From Psychrobacter maritimus (GTDB taxonomy: Bacteria; Pseudomonadota; Gammaproteobacteria; Pseudomonadales; Moraxellaceae): 64,000 bases of DNA. A program made the translations under genes and the position numbers. Every line of letters begins with the position of its first letter. The stretch's first letter is position 1. Positions 19,116-26,530 of the stretch are shown here, in pieces. The notes below the pieces were generated by a model. The model saw nothing but the letters and a program-made list of their open reading frames with translations. It was not told where the DNA came from and searched no databases. Location of the stretch: the NCBI RefSeq assembly GCF_904846345.1, contig NZ_CAJHAJ010000005.1, positions 124,001 to 188,000 of the forward strand. Reading direction: 5' to 3'.

Positions 19116-19146
19116 GCTAACGCCTTTAACATCATAAGAGGATATT

Positions 19147-19518
19147 ATGAAAAAATTTACTTTATTAAAAACCACCGCTGCGAGTAGTACGATTGCCGCG
19201 TTATTAGCCATCACGACAGGCTGTGTTACCGCACCCGATTACAACGCTTATGGCGACCTTTACGAGGACATTTATAAAGACACCAAGGTCTACAAGAAAC
19301 ACAAAAAAAACATCAAATCCATTGATAAAGAGCTTTATCAGCCTGCTATCGAGCAACGTGCGGCTAATAAAGTCAGTAGCATGGGTTACCGAGTCAAAGA
19401 CGTCAAATATAAAAAAGGCGACAGTAAAATAAAAGTAAAAGCCCGACGCGGCAGTGAAGACTATAAAATCGAGCTTGGCTATCCGAGCTATAACGTGATT
19501 AAAATCAAAGAAGATTGA
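19147..19518 (+). CDS. putative lipoprotein with one PepSY-like module
   Basis: The 123-aa protein has a signal peptide with lipobox ITTGC (C26) and one C-terminal module (about 65-121: AIEQRAANKVSSMGYRVKDVKY to GYPSYNVIKIKED). This module is closely similar to the second module of the lipoprotein encoded 260 bp upstream, and both end in K-x-x-D. A short Lys-rich linker precedes it. AGAGGATATT gives the ribosome site. The pair probably arose by duplication followed by loss or gain of modules. Function unknown. Confidence 0.8.
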   Translation: MKKFTLLKTTAASSTIAALLAITTGCVTAPDYNAYGDLYEDIYKDTKVYKKHKKNIKSIDKELYQPAIEQRAANKVSSMGYRVKDVKYKKGDSKIKVKARRGSEDYKIELGYPSYNVIKIKED

Positions 19519-19527
19519 TAACAGGTG

Positions 19528-19839
19528 TTAAAAATCTAACACCTCAATCACATCATAAGCAGGCGTCTCATAAGGATGCGCCTGCTTTAATGCCTCGATA
19601 ACTGCCTCAATACGAGCAGTAGCAACGACCATCTCTACCCGCCATTCATCAACGGTTTCAAGTTTATCTTGCGCCCCAATATTTGGCTGACTGCCTGCCA
19701 ACGGCATAAACTGCCCGCTCCCCTGCACTTGCCAGCAGCATTGTTCATAATTGCCAATCTTGCCAGCACCCGCTGCAAACAAGGCAGACTTTACTGGTTC
19801 TAACGCCGAATCTGGAATAAAAACGGTTAATTTATACAT
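19528..19839 (-). CDS. YqfO/NIF3-like CutA-fold protein
   Basis: The 103-aa protein matches the stand-alone YqfO-like family: KLTVFIPDSALEPVKSALFAAGAGKIGNYEQCCW at the N-terminus, GSGQFMPLAGSQPNIG in the middle and HPYETPAYDVIEV at the end. The fold is shared with the insert domain of NIF3/YqfO proteins and with CutA. Its role is unknown. It lies 52 bp downstream of a DNA glycosylase gene on the same strand and may be co-transcribed. Confidence 0.85.
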   Translation of the reverse strand: MYKLTVFIPDSALEPVKSALFAAGAGKIGNYEQCCWQVQGSGQFMPLAGSQPNIGAQDKLETVDEWRVEMVVATARIEAVIEALKQAHPYETPAYDVIEVLDF

Positions 19840-19891
19840 AGATTATCTCCTTTGAGCCTATTTAGAAAAATTACTATCAGCTATAAACTTA

Positions 19892-20548
19892 CTATTTTTT
19901 AGATAATGAAGGATGGTCGGTCCAGATATAGCGCAATAACCAATCTTTCGCCTCGCCTGCATAATCAATCCCAATCCGTGGACGCAGTGATATTGGCGGC
20001 TGACAGCCATCATCTTCAATCCAAACTCCTGATACAAGCGTAATGGGTTTGCCATATAAATTACGGTCGATTTGCAAATGTTTGGTCAACTTGCCGGGCC
20101 CGGCCAATTGTTTTATTTCTTTTAGAGGACTTAATGGCTTATCTGCGCTCAGTAATTGCTCGTCAAGCAAGCGCTCACTATCCTCTGTAAAAAAGCCTGC
20201 CCGTATCAACACCGCTTCTGGTGACTCTGCGGGCCCACTTACTAAATTAAGCATATGATGGATACCGTAAGTCAGATAAACGTAAAACACGCCGCCTTGG
20301 TTATACATGATCTCAGTACGTGCAGTACGCGTACCGGCGTGAGCATGACAGGCGGCATCACCTTCTCCAATGTAGGCTTCGGTTTCTGAGATACGCATAC
20401 GCAGGATTTTTTGCTTGCCGTCACTATCGGTTAGCTGTCGACATAAAACCTTACCAATCAAGTCAGCCGCGACCACGCAAGTTGGACGATTAAACCATGC
20501 AGGTTCTAAAATTATGGATTGAATATCGGATTGCTTAGGTGCTAGCAT
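19892..20548 (-). CDS. DNA-3-methyladenine glycosylase (AAG/MPG family)
   Basis: AAG-family glycosylases remove alkylated or deaminated purines in base-excision repair. Motifs are DLIGKVLCRQL, the catalytic-site ISETEAYIGEGDAACHA (Glu activates the water), RNGxxxYNQGGVFYVYLTYGIHHMLN and GPGKLTKHLQID. The 218-aa length is normal. An AGGTC site precedes the ATG. The likely partner gene downstream is unrelated in function. Confidence 0.93.
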   Translation of the reverse strand: MLAPKQSDIQSIILEPAWFNRPTCVVAADLIGKVLCRQLTDSDGKQKILRMRISETEAYIGEGDAACHAHAGTRTARTEIMYNQGGVFYVYLTYGIHHMLNLVSGPAESPEAVLIRAGFFTEDSERLLDEQLLSADKPLSPLKEIKQLAGPGKLTKHLQIDRNLYGKPITLVSGVWIEDDGCQPPISLRPRIGIDYAGEAKDWLLRYIWTDHPSLSKK

Positions 20549-20759
20549 CTATGATGACCTTTTGATTTATAACGGTATTTTTATATTGACGGTATAAATT
20601 TAGCATAAAAACTCACCGAAAGACGTTAGGTGATAGACGCTATTACCTATTGCAACTGATGCTATACAGACAGTTAACTCATTCTAATAGTAATCTTGAC
20701 TCTCGCTATTTAAGATTAAAACATCCAATACTAAAATACATAATCAAAAGGATATAACA

Positions 20760-21278
20760 ATGAGTAACTCTAATGCGAGTGATAATAAGCACAATAACAA
20801 TAAGCAGCAGAATAACAATGAAAAGGACACGGATCAGAACACAGCGGTGAAAAATAACGACGCTGCTAATGACTCTAAAGACAACAACGCTAATAAAGAT
20901 GCTAATAGCAAAAACGATAAACAGAACAATCAATCAGACAGCAAAGACAGCAAAGACAGCAAAGACAGCAAAGACAGCAAAGACAGCAAAGACAGCAAAG
21001 ACAGCAAAGACAGCAAAGATGATAAAACGTCAGATAAGAATGGTAATAAAGACGATAAATCATCAGACAAAGACAATAGTAAAGATAAAGACGCTTCTGA
21101 TAAGGAAGATAAAGACAGTAAAAACAATGACTCTAAATCTAAAGACGATAAAGAATCCTCTTTAAAAGACACTGCGACAACTAAAGCTAAAGAGGTAGTC
21201 GGCTCATTAGCTGATAAAGCCGCAGATGCGATGGAGCTGGCAGCGAAAAAAATCAAAGAAGTGCGTAAAGACAAATAA
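20760..21278 (+). CDS. low-complexity DSK-repeat hydrophilic protein
   Basis: A 172-aa, nearly all Asp/Ser/Lys/Asn protein with no signal peptide. Residues 1-59 are Asn/Lys-rich, residues 60-86 are nine exact copies of Asp-Ser-Lys encoded by a 9-bp repeat, and residues 87-140 are degenerate D/K/S repeats. The last 33 residues (TKAKEVVGSLADKAADAMELAAKKIKEVRKDK) look like an amphipathic helix of the kind found in YtxH/LEA-like stress proteins. AAAGGATATAACA precedes the ATG, so it looks translated. It is probably intrinsically disordered; a desiccation or cold-stress role is only a guess. Confidence 0.7.
   Translation: MSNSNASDNKHNNNKQQNNNEKDTDQNTAVKNNDAANDSKDNNANKDANSKNDKQNNQSDSKDSKDSKDSKDSKDSKDSKDSKDSKDDKTSDKNGNKDDKSSDKDNSKDKDASDKEDKDSKNNDSKSKDDKESSLKDTATTKAKEVVGSLADKAADAMELAAKKIKEVRKDK
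20937..21017 (+). repeat. 9-bp tandem repeat, nine perfect copies
   Basis: The unit GACAGCAAA is repeated nine times without a change, inside the DSK-repeat gene. Being a multiple of three, copy-number change keeps the frame. Confidence 0.97.
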
Positions 21279-21323
21279 TATAGCTGTCTTTAATATAACC
21301 GTTTTTAAAATGATTATCCCCAT

Positions 21324-21356
21324 AAAAAAACTGAGCACATGGCTCAGTTTTTTATT
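21324..21356. terminator. bidirectional terminator, DSK-repeat gene / purC
   Basis: AAAAAACTGAGC (21325-21336) and GCTCAGTTTTTT (21342-21353) pair perfectly around a 5-base loop. Confidence 0.88.
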
Positions 21357-21383
21357 ACTTAAATATTGAAGAGTTGGATATAT

Positions 21384-22097
21384 TTAGCTTAATGGCACGC
21401 CAATACGTTTTGCCACTTCTTCATAGCCTTCAATCACGTCACCCAATGACTGGCGGAAACGGTCTTTATCGAGTTTTTTCTTGGTAGCTTTGTCCCAGAT
21501 ACGGCAACCATCAGGCGAGAACTCATCGCCTAAAACGATACGGTCATGGAATACGCCAAATTCAAGTTTAAAATCTACCAGTATTAAATCACCAGCATCA
21601 AACAAAGTTTTTAATACTTCATTTACTTGATGGCTCAGCTCTTTCATCTTCGCCAATTGTGCCTCATTAGCCCAATCAAGAGAGATAGAGATTGACTCAT
21701 TAACCATCGGATCACCAAGCGCATCATCTTTATAGAACAGCTCATAAGTAGGCGGCGTCAAAGCTTGCCCTTCTTCTAGACCTAGACGACGCACTAGACT
21801 GCCAGCGGCAAAATTACGTACCACACATTCAACTGGAATCATCTCTAAGCGCTTAACCAGCACTTCATCATCTGATAATTGCTTTTCGAAATGGGTTTCA
21901 ATACCAGCGTCAGCCAATTTTTGCATAATAAAAGCGTTAAAGCGGTTGTTCACCACGCCTTTACGGGCGAGCTGCTCGATACGCTTACCATCAAGCGCTG
22001 AGGTATCGTCACGGAAATGTAAAATCAGCAGATCGTTGTCTTCTGTTTCATAAACAGATTTGGCTTTGCCTTTATACAGCAGTTCTTGCTTTTGCAT
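21384..22097 (-). CDS. purC: phosphoribosylaminoimidazole-succinocarboxamide synthase
   Basis: PurC joins CAIR and aspartate (ATP-dependent) to SAICAR in purine synthesis. The 237-aa protein starts [18 protein letters not shown] and contains [30 protein letters not shown] and LVDFKLEFG with the catalytic-region [12 protein letters not shown]. All are typical. It is the last gene of the dapA-bamC-purC group, which is conserved in order in E. coli. Confidence 0.97.
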   Translation of the reverse strand: MQKQELLYKGKAKSVYETEDNDLLILHFRDDTSALDGKRIEQLARKGVVNNRFNAFIMQKLADAGIETHFEKQLSDDEVLVKRLEMIPVECVVRNFAAGSLVRRLGLEEGQALTPPTYELFYKDDALGDPMVNESISISLDWANEAQLAKMKELSHQVNEVLKTLFDAGDLILVDFKLEFGVFHDRIVLGDEFSPDGCRIWDKATKKKLDKDRFRQSLGDVIEGYEEVAKRIGVPLS

Positions 22098-22232
22098 GAG
22101 GGGAGTTCCTGTTCGTTCAAGCTTATGTGGTAAAAACGCGCAGCGACCGCTAAGCGCTTTATATTAAGGTGTTAAGAAAAAATACTTAACCATAATAAAA
22201 AACCAGCGGTACAGATAGGGATAAAAAAGGGT

Positions 22233-22553
22233 TTATTCTGAAACTTGGGTAACGGCAACCGCACGCTGAGGTTTCGGCAATTGATACTGCTTACCTGACT
22301 CGTTTTGCAACTTTAGCGTATTTGTGCCCGCACTAGGGGTTGGGTATAACGGCACAAATGGCGCGGTTTCTTGCTCAGCAGGTAGCTGTAGCGGCGCCAG
22401 TTTTTTGCTTTGCTGATACTCAAGACTACCGTTATCACGCTTGCCAAACACTTCTTTTGTCGCTTGGCAACCGCTCAATACCAACGTACTACCCAAAACT
22501 ACCGTTAGCAGCGCCGGGAATATCTTTGCAGGGGTTGATGATACTGTCATCAT
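22233..22553 (-). CDS. bamC: minimal BamC-like lipoprotein
   Basis: The signal peptide ends in lipobox LSGC (C29), leaving 78 mature residues. The mature part resembles the unstructured N-terminal segment of E. coli BamC: a YKRQ/GKRD-type start, then a stretch like LEYQQSKKLAPLQLPAE, then VPLYPTPSAG and a proline-rich LPKPQRAVAV. In E. coli that segment wraps around BamD. Both helix-grip domains of BamC, which should follow, are absent, and the stop is followed by 135 bp with no continuing frame. Position between dapA and purC is the bamC position. The assignment rests on synteny plus this short match. Confidence 0.7.
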   Translation of the reverse strand: MMTVSSTPAKIFPALLTVVLGSTLVLSGCQATKEVFGKRDNGSLEYQQSKKLAPLQLPAEQETAPFVPLYPTPSAGTNTLKLQNESGKQYQLPKPQRAVAVTQVSE

Positions 22554-22676
22554 ATTATCTCTCTGAGTTAGCCGTTATTGCTTATTTGGTGCGTATTTGG
22601 ATAATGCGCTTATAGTTAAAATACTTAATAGACTCTTGCTAAGCTATAAGCGACATTTTATTGAATTGATAAAAAT

Positions 22677-23582
22677 CTAGAGTAAGTTGGCACGAATCAA
22701 GGCTTCATCAATCGTTGCATGGTGCTGTTCAGCCAGCCATACCAATGGCAGACGAATACCTGTGTCTATCATGCCCATTTTATGTAGGGCGTATTTGGCA
22801 GGGATAGGACTTGACTCGATAAATAGGTCACGGTGTAAGTGTTTTACCACGTCATGGACTTTATGAGCGGCATCAAAATCACCGCGTAAACCCGCACTAA
22901 AGGTTTCGCTCATGGCTTTTGGGGCAACGTTGGCGGTCACTGAAATATTGCCTTTACCACCCAGTTTCATCAATTCAAGGGCAGTACCATCATCACCAGA
23001 TAGCACCACCATTCTGTCACCGACCGCTTTGATTAATTGCTCGCCGCGAATCGTAGAACCTGTGGCGTCTTTAATAGCGACGATGTTATCAATATCAGCA
23101 AGGCGTTCAACCGTTTCTTGAGCAATATCAACAACGGTACGACCCGGTACGTTATAAAGCATCTGCGGTATTTTTACCGCTTCTGCGATGGCTTTATAAT
23201 GCTGAAACAAGCCTTCTTGTGGCGGCTTATTATAATAAGGAGCAACCAATAGCGCACAGTCTGCGCCCGCATCCGCTGCATCTTGAGTCAGCTTAATGGC
23301 TTCAGTGGTGTTATTGGCACCAGTACCTGCAATTACGGGCACGCGACCTTTGACATGCTGCACAAAATAGCGAATCACATCGCTGTGCTCTTGCATCGAC
23401 AAAGTCGCTGATTCACCAGTGGTACCGACAGCAACAAGGCAATGCGTGCCCTGCTCAATCTGCCAATCTATGAGGTCTGCCAGACGTTTATAATCGACCG
23501 TGCCGTCAGGATGCATGGGCGTTACCAAGGCTACCATTGAGCCTTGTAGTCGGGTTTTGATATCGTCGTATGCTGTGCTCAT
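22677..23582 (-). CDS. dapA: 4-hydroxy-tetrahydrodipicolinate synthase
   Basis: DapA condenses pyruvate with aspartate semialdehyde, opening the branch to diaminopimelate and lysine. The 301-aa TIM barrel has GTTGESATL (pyruvate-binding threonines), YYNKPPQEGLFQHYKA, YNVPGRTVVDI with the catalytic tyrosine, and the Schiff-base lysine in VAIKDATGS. AAGGCACGG precedes the ATG. Confidence 0.97.
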   Translation of the reverse strand: MSTAYDDIKTRLQGSMVALVTPMHPDGTVDYKRLADLIDWQIEQGTHCLVAVGTTGESATLSMQEHSDVIRYFVQHVKGRVPVIAGTGANNTTEAIKLTQDAADAGADCALLVAPYYNKPPQEGLFQHYKAIAEAVKIPQMLYNVPGRTVVDIAQETVERLADIDNIVAIKDATGSTIRGEQLIKAVGDRMVVLSGDDGTALELMKLGGKGNISVTANVAPKAMSETFSAGLRGDFDAAHKVHDVVKHLHRDLFIESSPIPAKYALHKMGMIDTGIRLPLVWLAEQHHATIDEALIRANLL

Positions 23583-24189
23583 AACCGTGCCTTACTGTAT
23601 TATCCTAGCTTTTATTAAAGCTATCACATGATAAGTCGTGTGCAAGTGCCCTGATAAAGATAATCGTCATAAACACAAATGCATAATGATTTATGTTATT
23701 GAAAATAACGTTAAAGGTCATACCTTGCTTGATGGTGATATTCATGATTTATAATAACGTCATGAACGCTATTTTTATCTGCGGCCAATCTGATTGATGC
23801 TTAGCCATAAAAACGCCTGTTAGTGTAGCATATTTTGGCTCTATCGCTATCAATCAATTAACCCCTAAGCTCTTTATAAAGCAAAAAATCGTCTGTCCAT
23901 TGAGAGGCTAAGCGCTACTTTATTATGCCAATTTTGCAGCAAACATCGAGAGGATTTCAATGTAAGCTTGGCATTATTTGACCTTCAAGCCTAGCCTGAA
24001 AACTAAACAGTTAGTGTAGCGTAATTACGGATTACCGCTAAAACCTTTTCCGGTATTTTAACGAATCGTCAACACATCGATGGTCGGGCGATACAAGCAA
24101 GCCAATTATCGCCTTATTATTTATCTTAATCATCATCTATGATTCTAATAGCTCAGATTCTCTACTCTCTATTCTCTACTCTATATTTT
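23583..24189. other. 607-bp gene-free spacer dapA - htrA-type gene
   Basis: No ORF with a ribosome site or recognisable product was found on either strand. At 23950 a GAGAGGA site is followed by ATG and at once by a stop, so it is not a gene. The right end holds a 14-bp tandem repeat. Confidence 0.5.
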
Positions 24190-24198
24190 CTACTCAAT
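24157..24198 (-). repeat. 14-bp tandem repeat over the htrA-type stop codon
   Basis: Three units (24157-24170, 24171-24184, 24185-24198) share ATTCTCTACTC with few changes. The rightmost one includes the last codons and the stop of the protease gene. Confidence 0.92.
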
Positions 24199-25656
24199 CC
24201 GCAAACCGATAATACCCGGAATACCTTGACGCATCATCTCAAGCGTCACCACCCCTTTTTTGGGTAACAATGAAACGGCGCTAGAAAAATCGTTGACCGT
24301 TTTAATAGGTTTTTGATGCAAGTTAGTGATAACGTCGCCGGCCAATATGCCAGAGCGTGCTGCCAATCCTGTCGGCTCAATGGCGGTGACCAATACACCC
24401 GTCTTATTATCAGACGCCAGCTCTCTTTGCTCCTCCGGCGTTAAGTTGCGCAGCGCCAATCCTAAGCTTATGCCGTTAGTTTGCTGAGCAGAACTTTGTG
24501 ACTGGATATCGTTTGAGGCGTTACTGAGCTTGCCTGTTACGATAGATTGCTTACCATCGCGCTGAATCTGGACGCGAAATGTATCATTAGGTCGGGCTCG
24601 ATTAATCAAGTTTAATAAGTCTGATGCTTCCACAATTTGAATATCATTATACTTTAAAATAATGTCGCCTGATTTTAGCCCAGCCTTTTGCGCTGGCGAA
24701 TCTGGTGACACACGCGTCAATAACGCCCCTTGTGGACGCGCTAAGTTATAAGCCTCGGCTAAATTGCGGTCAATATCTTGGGGATAAATGCCCAAATAAG
24801 CGCGTGCGACCTCACCATTATTTTTTAGCTGCTCATAAATATCCATCGCCGCATCAATCGGGATGGAAAATGACAGCCCCATATAACCGCCTGTACCGCT
24901 AAAAATACGCGAGTTAATGCCAATCACTTCGCCGCGCTGATTAAATAATGGGCCACCTGAGTTACCAGGGTTCAAGGCAACGTCAGTTTGGATAAAGGGT
25001 ACGCTGGTCTCACGCGAAAAATTACGGGACTTGGCACTAACAATACCCGCCGATGCCGAATAATCAAAACCAAAGGGTGACCCAATTGCCAATACCGGCT
25101 CGCCTACTTTTAAAGCATTGGAATCACCGATTGGCAACGAAGGGAACTGACGACCCGTGACCTTTAATACTGCCACATCAGAGCGCTCATCGCTGCCTAC
25201 TAAAGTCGCATCAAGCTCGGTTCGGTCATTAAGCGTGACGCTGATTTTGTCCGCGCCTGCCACCACATGATGGTTGGTCAGCATATAGCCATCAGCGGTG
25301 ACAAAAAATGCTGTGCCATAAGCATGCTCAATCGCTGGCGTCGCTGCTTGATCAGGAATACGCAAACGATCGCCAAAGAATTTACGCAATAGCTCAGCGG
25401 TCTGGGCTTTGGCAAGCTCAGCCTCGCTGACGGTTTTGGTCACATTTACACGCGCCACAGCTGGGGTAACTTGCTGAACCAAACCCGAAAAATCTGCGGT
25501 GGTAACGGCAGCTTCAGCGTTCGGTACGGTAGCTATATTGATACCCGCAACCATGGTAGTGGCTACGGCAAGTGCCAAGGTGCTCTGTTGTAACCAACGC
25601 GTCAAATTGCGCGTATTTGGTACTTTAGACATATTGATAGGCATATTTTTAGGCAT
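24190..25656 (-). CDS. periplasmic serine endoprotease, DegP/HtrA (MucD-like)
   Basis: HtrA proteases degrade or refold damaged envelope proteins. A signal peptide of about 50 residues (hydrophobic LALAVATTMVAG, cleavage near AEA) is followed by the trypsin-like domain with triad H130 (TNHHVV), D160 (ERSDVAVL) and S233 (GNSGGP), then two PDZ domains (about 275-365 and 395-485). The region before His reads YGTAFFV, where GSGF/V is usual. The frame opens four codons earlier at an ATG, but the GGAGGG that would be codons 2-3 is the ribosome site of this ATG. Two PDZ domains and length (488 aa) fit the MucD/DegP group. Confidence 0.92.
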   Translation of the reverse strand: MPKNMPINMSKVPNTRNLTRWLQQSTLALAVATTMVAGINIATVPNAEAAVTTADFSGLVQQVTPAVARVNVTKTVSEAELAKAQTAELLRKFFGDRLRIPDQAATPAIEHAYGTAFFVTADGYMLTNHHVVAGADKISVTLNDRTELDATLVGSDERSDVAVLKVTGRQFPSLPIGDSNALKVGEPVLAIGSPFGFDYSASAGIVSAKSRNFSRETSVPFIQTDVALNPGNSGGPLFNQRGEVIGINSRIFSGTGGYMGLSFSIPIDAAMDIYEQLKNNGEVARAYLGIYPQDIDRNLAEAYNLARPQGALLTRVSPDSPAQKAGLKSGDIILKYNDIQIVEASDLLNLINRARPNDTFRVQIQRDGKQSIVTGKLSNASNDIQSQSSAQQTNGISLGLALRNLTPEEQRELASDNKTGVLVTAIEPTGLAARSGILAGDVITNLHQKPIKTVNDFSSAVSLLPKKGVVTLEMMRQGIPGIIGLRIE

Positions 25657-26530
25657 GTTACCCTCCATATAATGGGTCTTATAGTCGTTATAAACTAATT
25701 ATTATAAACGGTTTAAATAGGACCGTTATTAAGCATAGTTTTGGCGTATCTTATCAAGGTATCGTACTAACCTATTTATTCTAATAACTATGGCTTAGCT
25801 TGCTTATTCACTAAAATCTAAAGAAATGGTCTTTATATTTTTAGATTAAAAATTTACTGAATGCTTTTATCGCAGGTTTTTATCATAGCTTCGAGCGATG
25901 CAAGCTTGCAAAGTAGACTGTTTGTTAGTTTACAGTCCATTTTAGACTTATGGTATAAAACTTTCTCTTTTCTCTCATAAGGATGGCCAATGTCATTACC
26001 TACTTCTGTTTTAAAGTGAATCCACTATATGCTAGCAATGCTAAAAAATAACGCAAGCCTGCCTTATGTATAACATGCGCTTAGTAGCTGCTTTGATAAA
26101 GCTTTATGGGCAGATAGTAAAGCCGCTCAGAGCGCTCAGAAAAAAGAGCCTCGAAATACATAAAATAAAACCATGTTATGATAACAAGCCAAATAATTTA
26201 TATGGCAAACAAAAGTTAATTTTTGTAGGTCATTAGGTTATCAGATTGGCTATCATCACCTTATTTTTCATCTTTTTCTTTTTTAGATTATGCTTACTAA
26301 TCTGGGAAAGCTTTTGTCTTTACTGCGATATCGTATATATATCATATCTCGCTTTGTTTTGAGCAATGCTATGGCTCATGCTGCCATTGATGTTACTGAT
26401 TGATGCTTTGATTTATATGCGACAGCTCATGAAGGCGAATTTTGCCACAGCTAGTGACAGCAGCGTCTATAGCCTGTGGCACGCCTCTTAATAGATATAA
26501 AATATGACAAGATTATAAAAGGATTAATTT
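25657..26530. other. 874-bp gene-free spacer, htrA-type gene / antiporter
   Basis: No gene is supported. A TATAAA box near 25953 is followed by AAGGATGG and a nine-codon ORF (25990-26019, MSLPTSVLK) that stops at TGA. It might be a leader peptide or the start of a decayed gene. The inverted repeat AACGGT/ACCGTT lies upstream of the protease gene near 25708-25738. The promoters of both divergent genes must be here. Confidence 0.5.

Noticed and set aside
18935..19135. Minus-strand ORF with Cys/Tyr/Lys pentapeptide repeats
   Set aside because: It overlaps the terminator and the 15-bp repeat, has no ribosome site, and the periodicity is explained by the DNA repeat.
20937..21017. CRISPR-like array
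   Set aside because: The repeats are 9 bp, contiguous and coding; there are no spacers.
20930..21274. Ser/Leu-rich ORF opposite the DSK-repeat gene
   Set aside because: It is the antisense shadow of a repetitive coding region; the plus-strand frame has the ribosome site and terminator.
23950..23966. GAGAGGA ribosome site followed by ATG
   Set aside because: The ATG is followed immediately by TAA, so no protein can be made.
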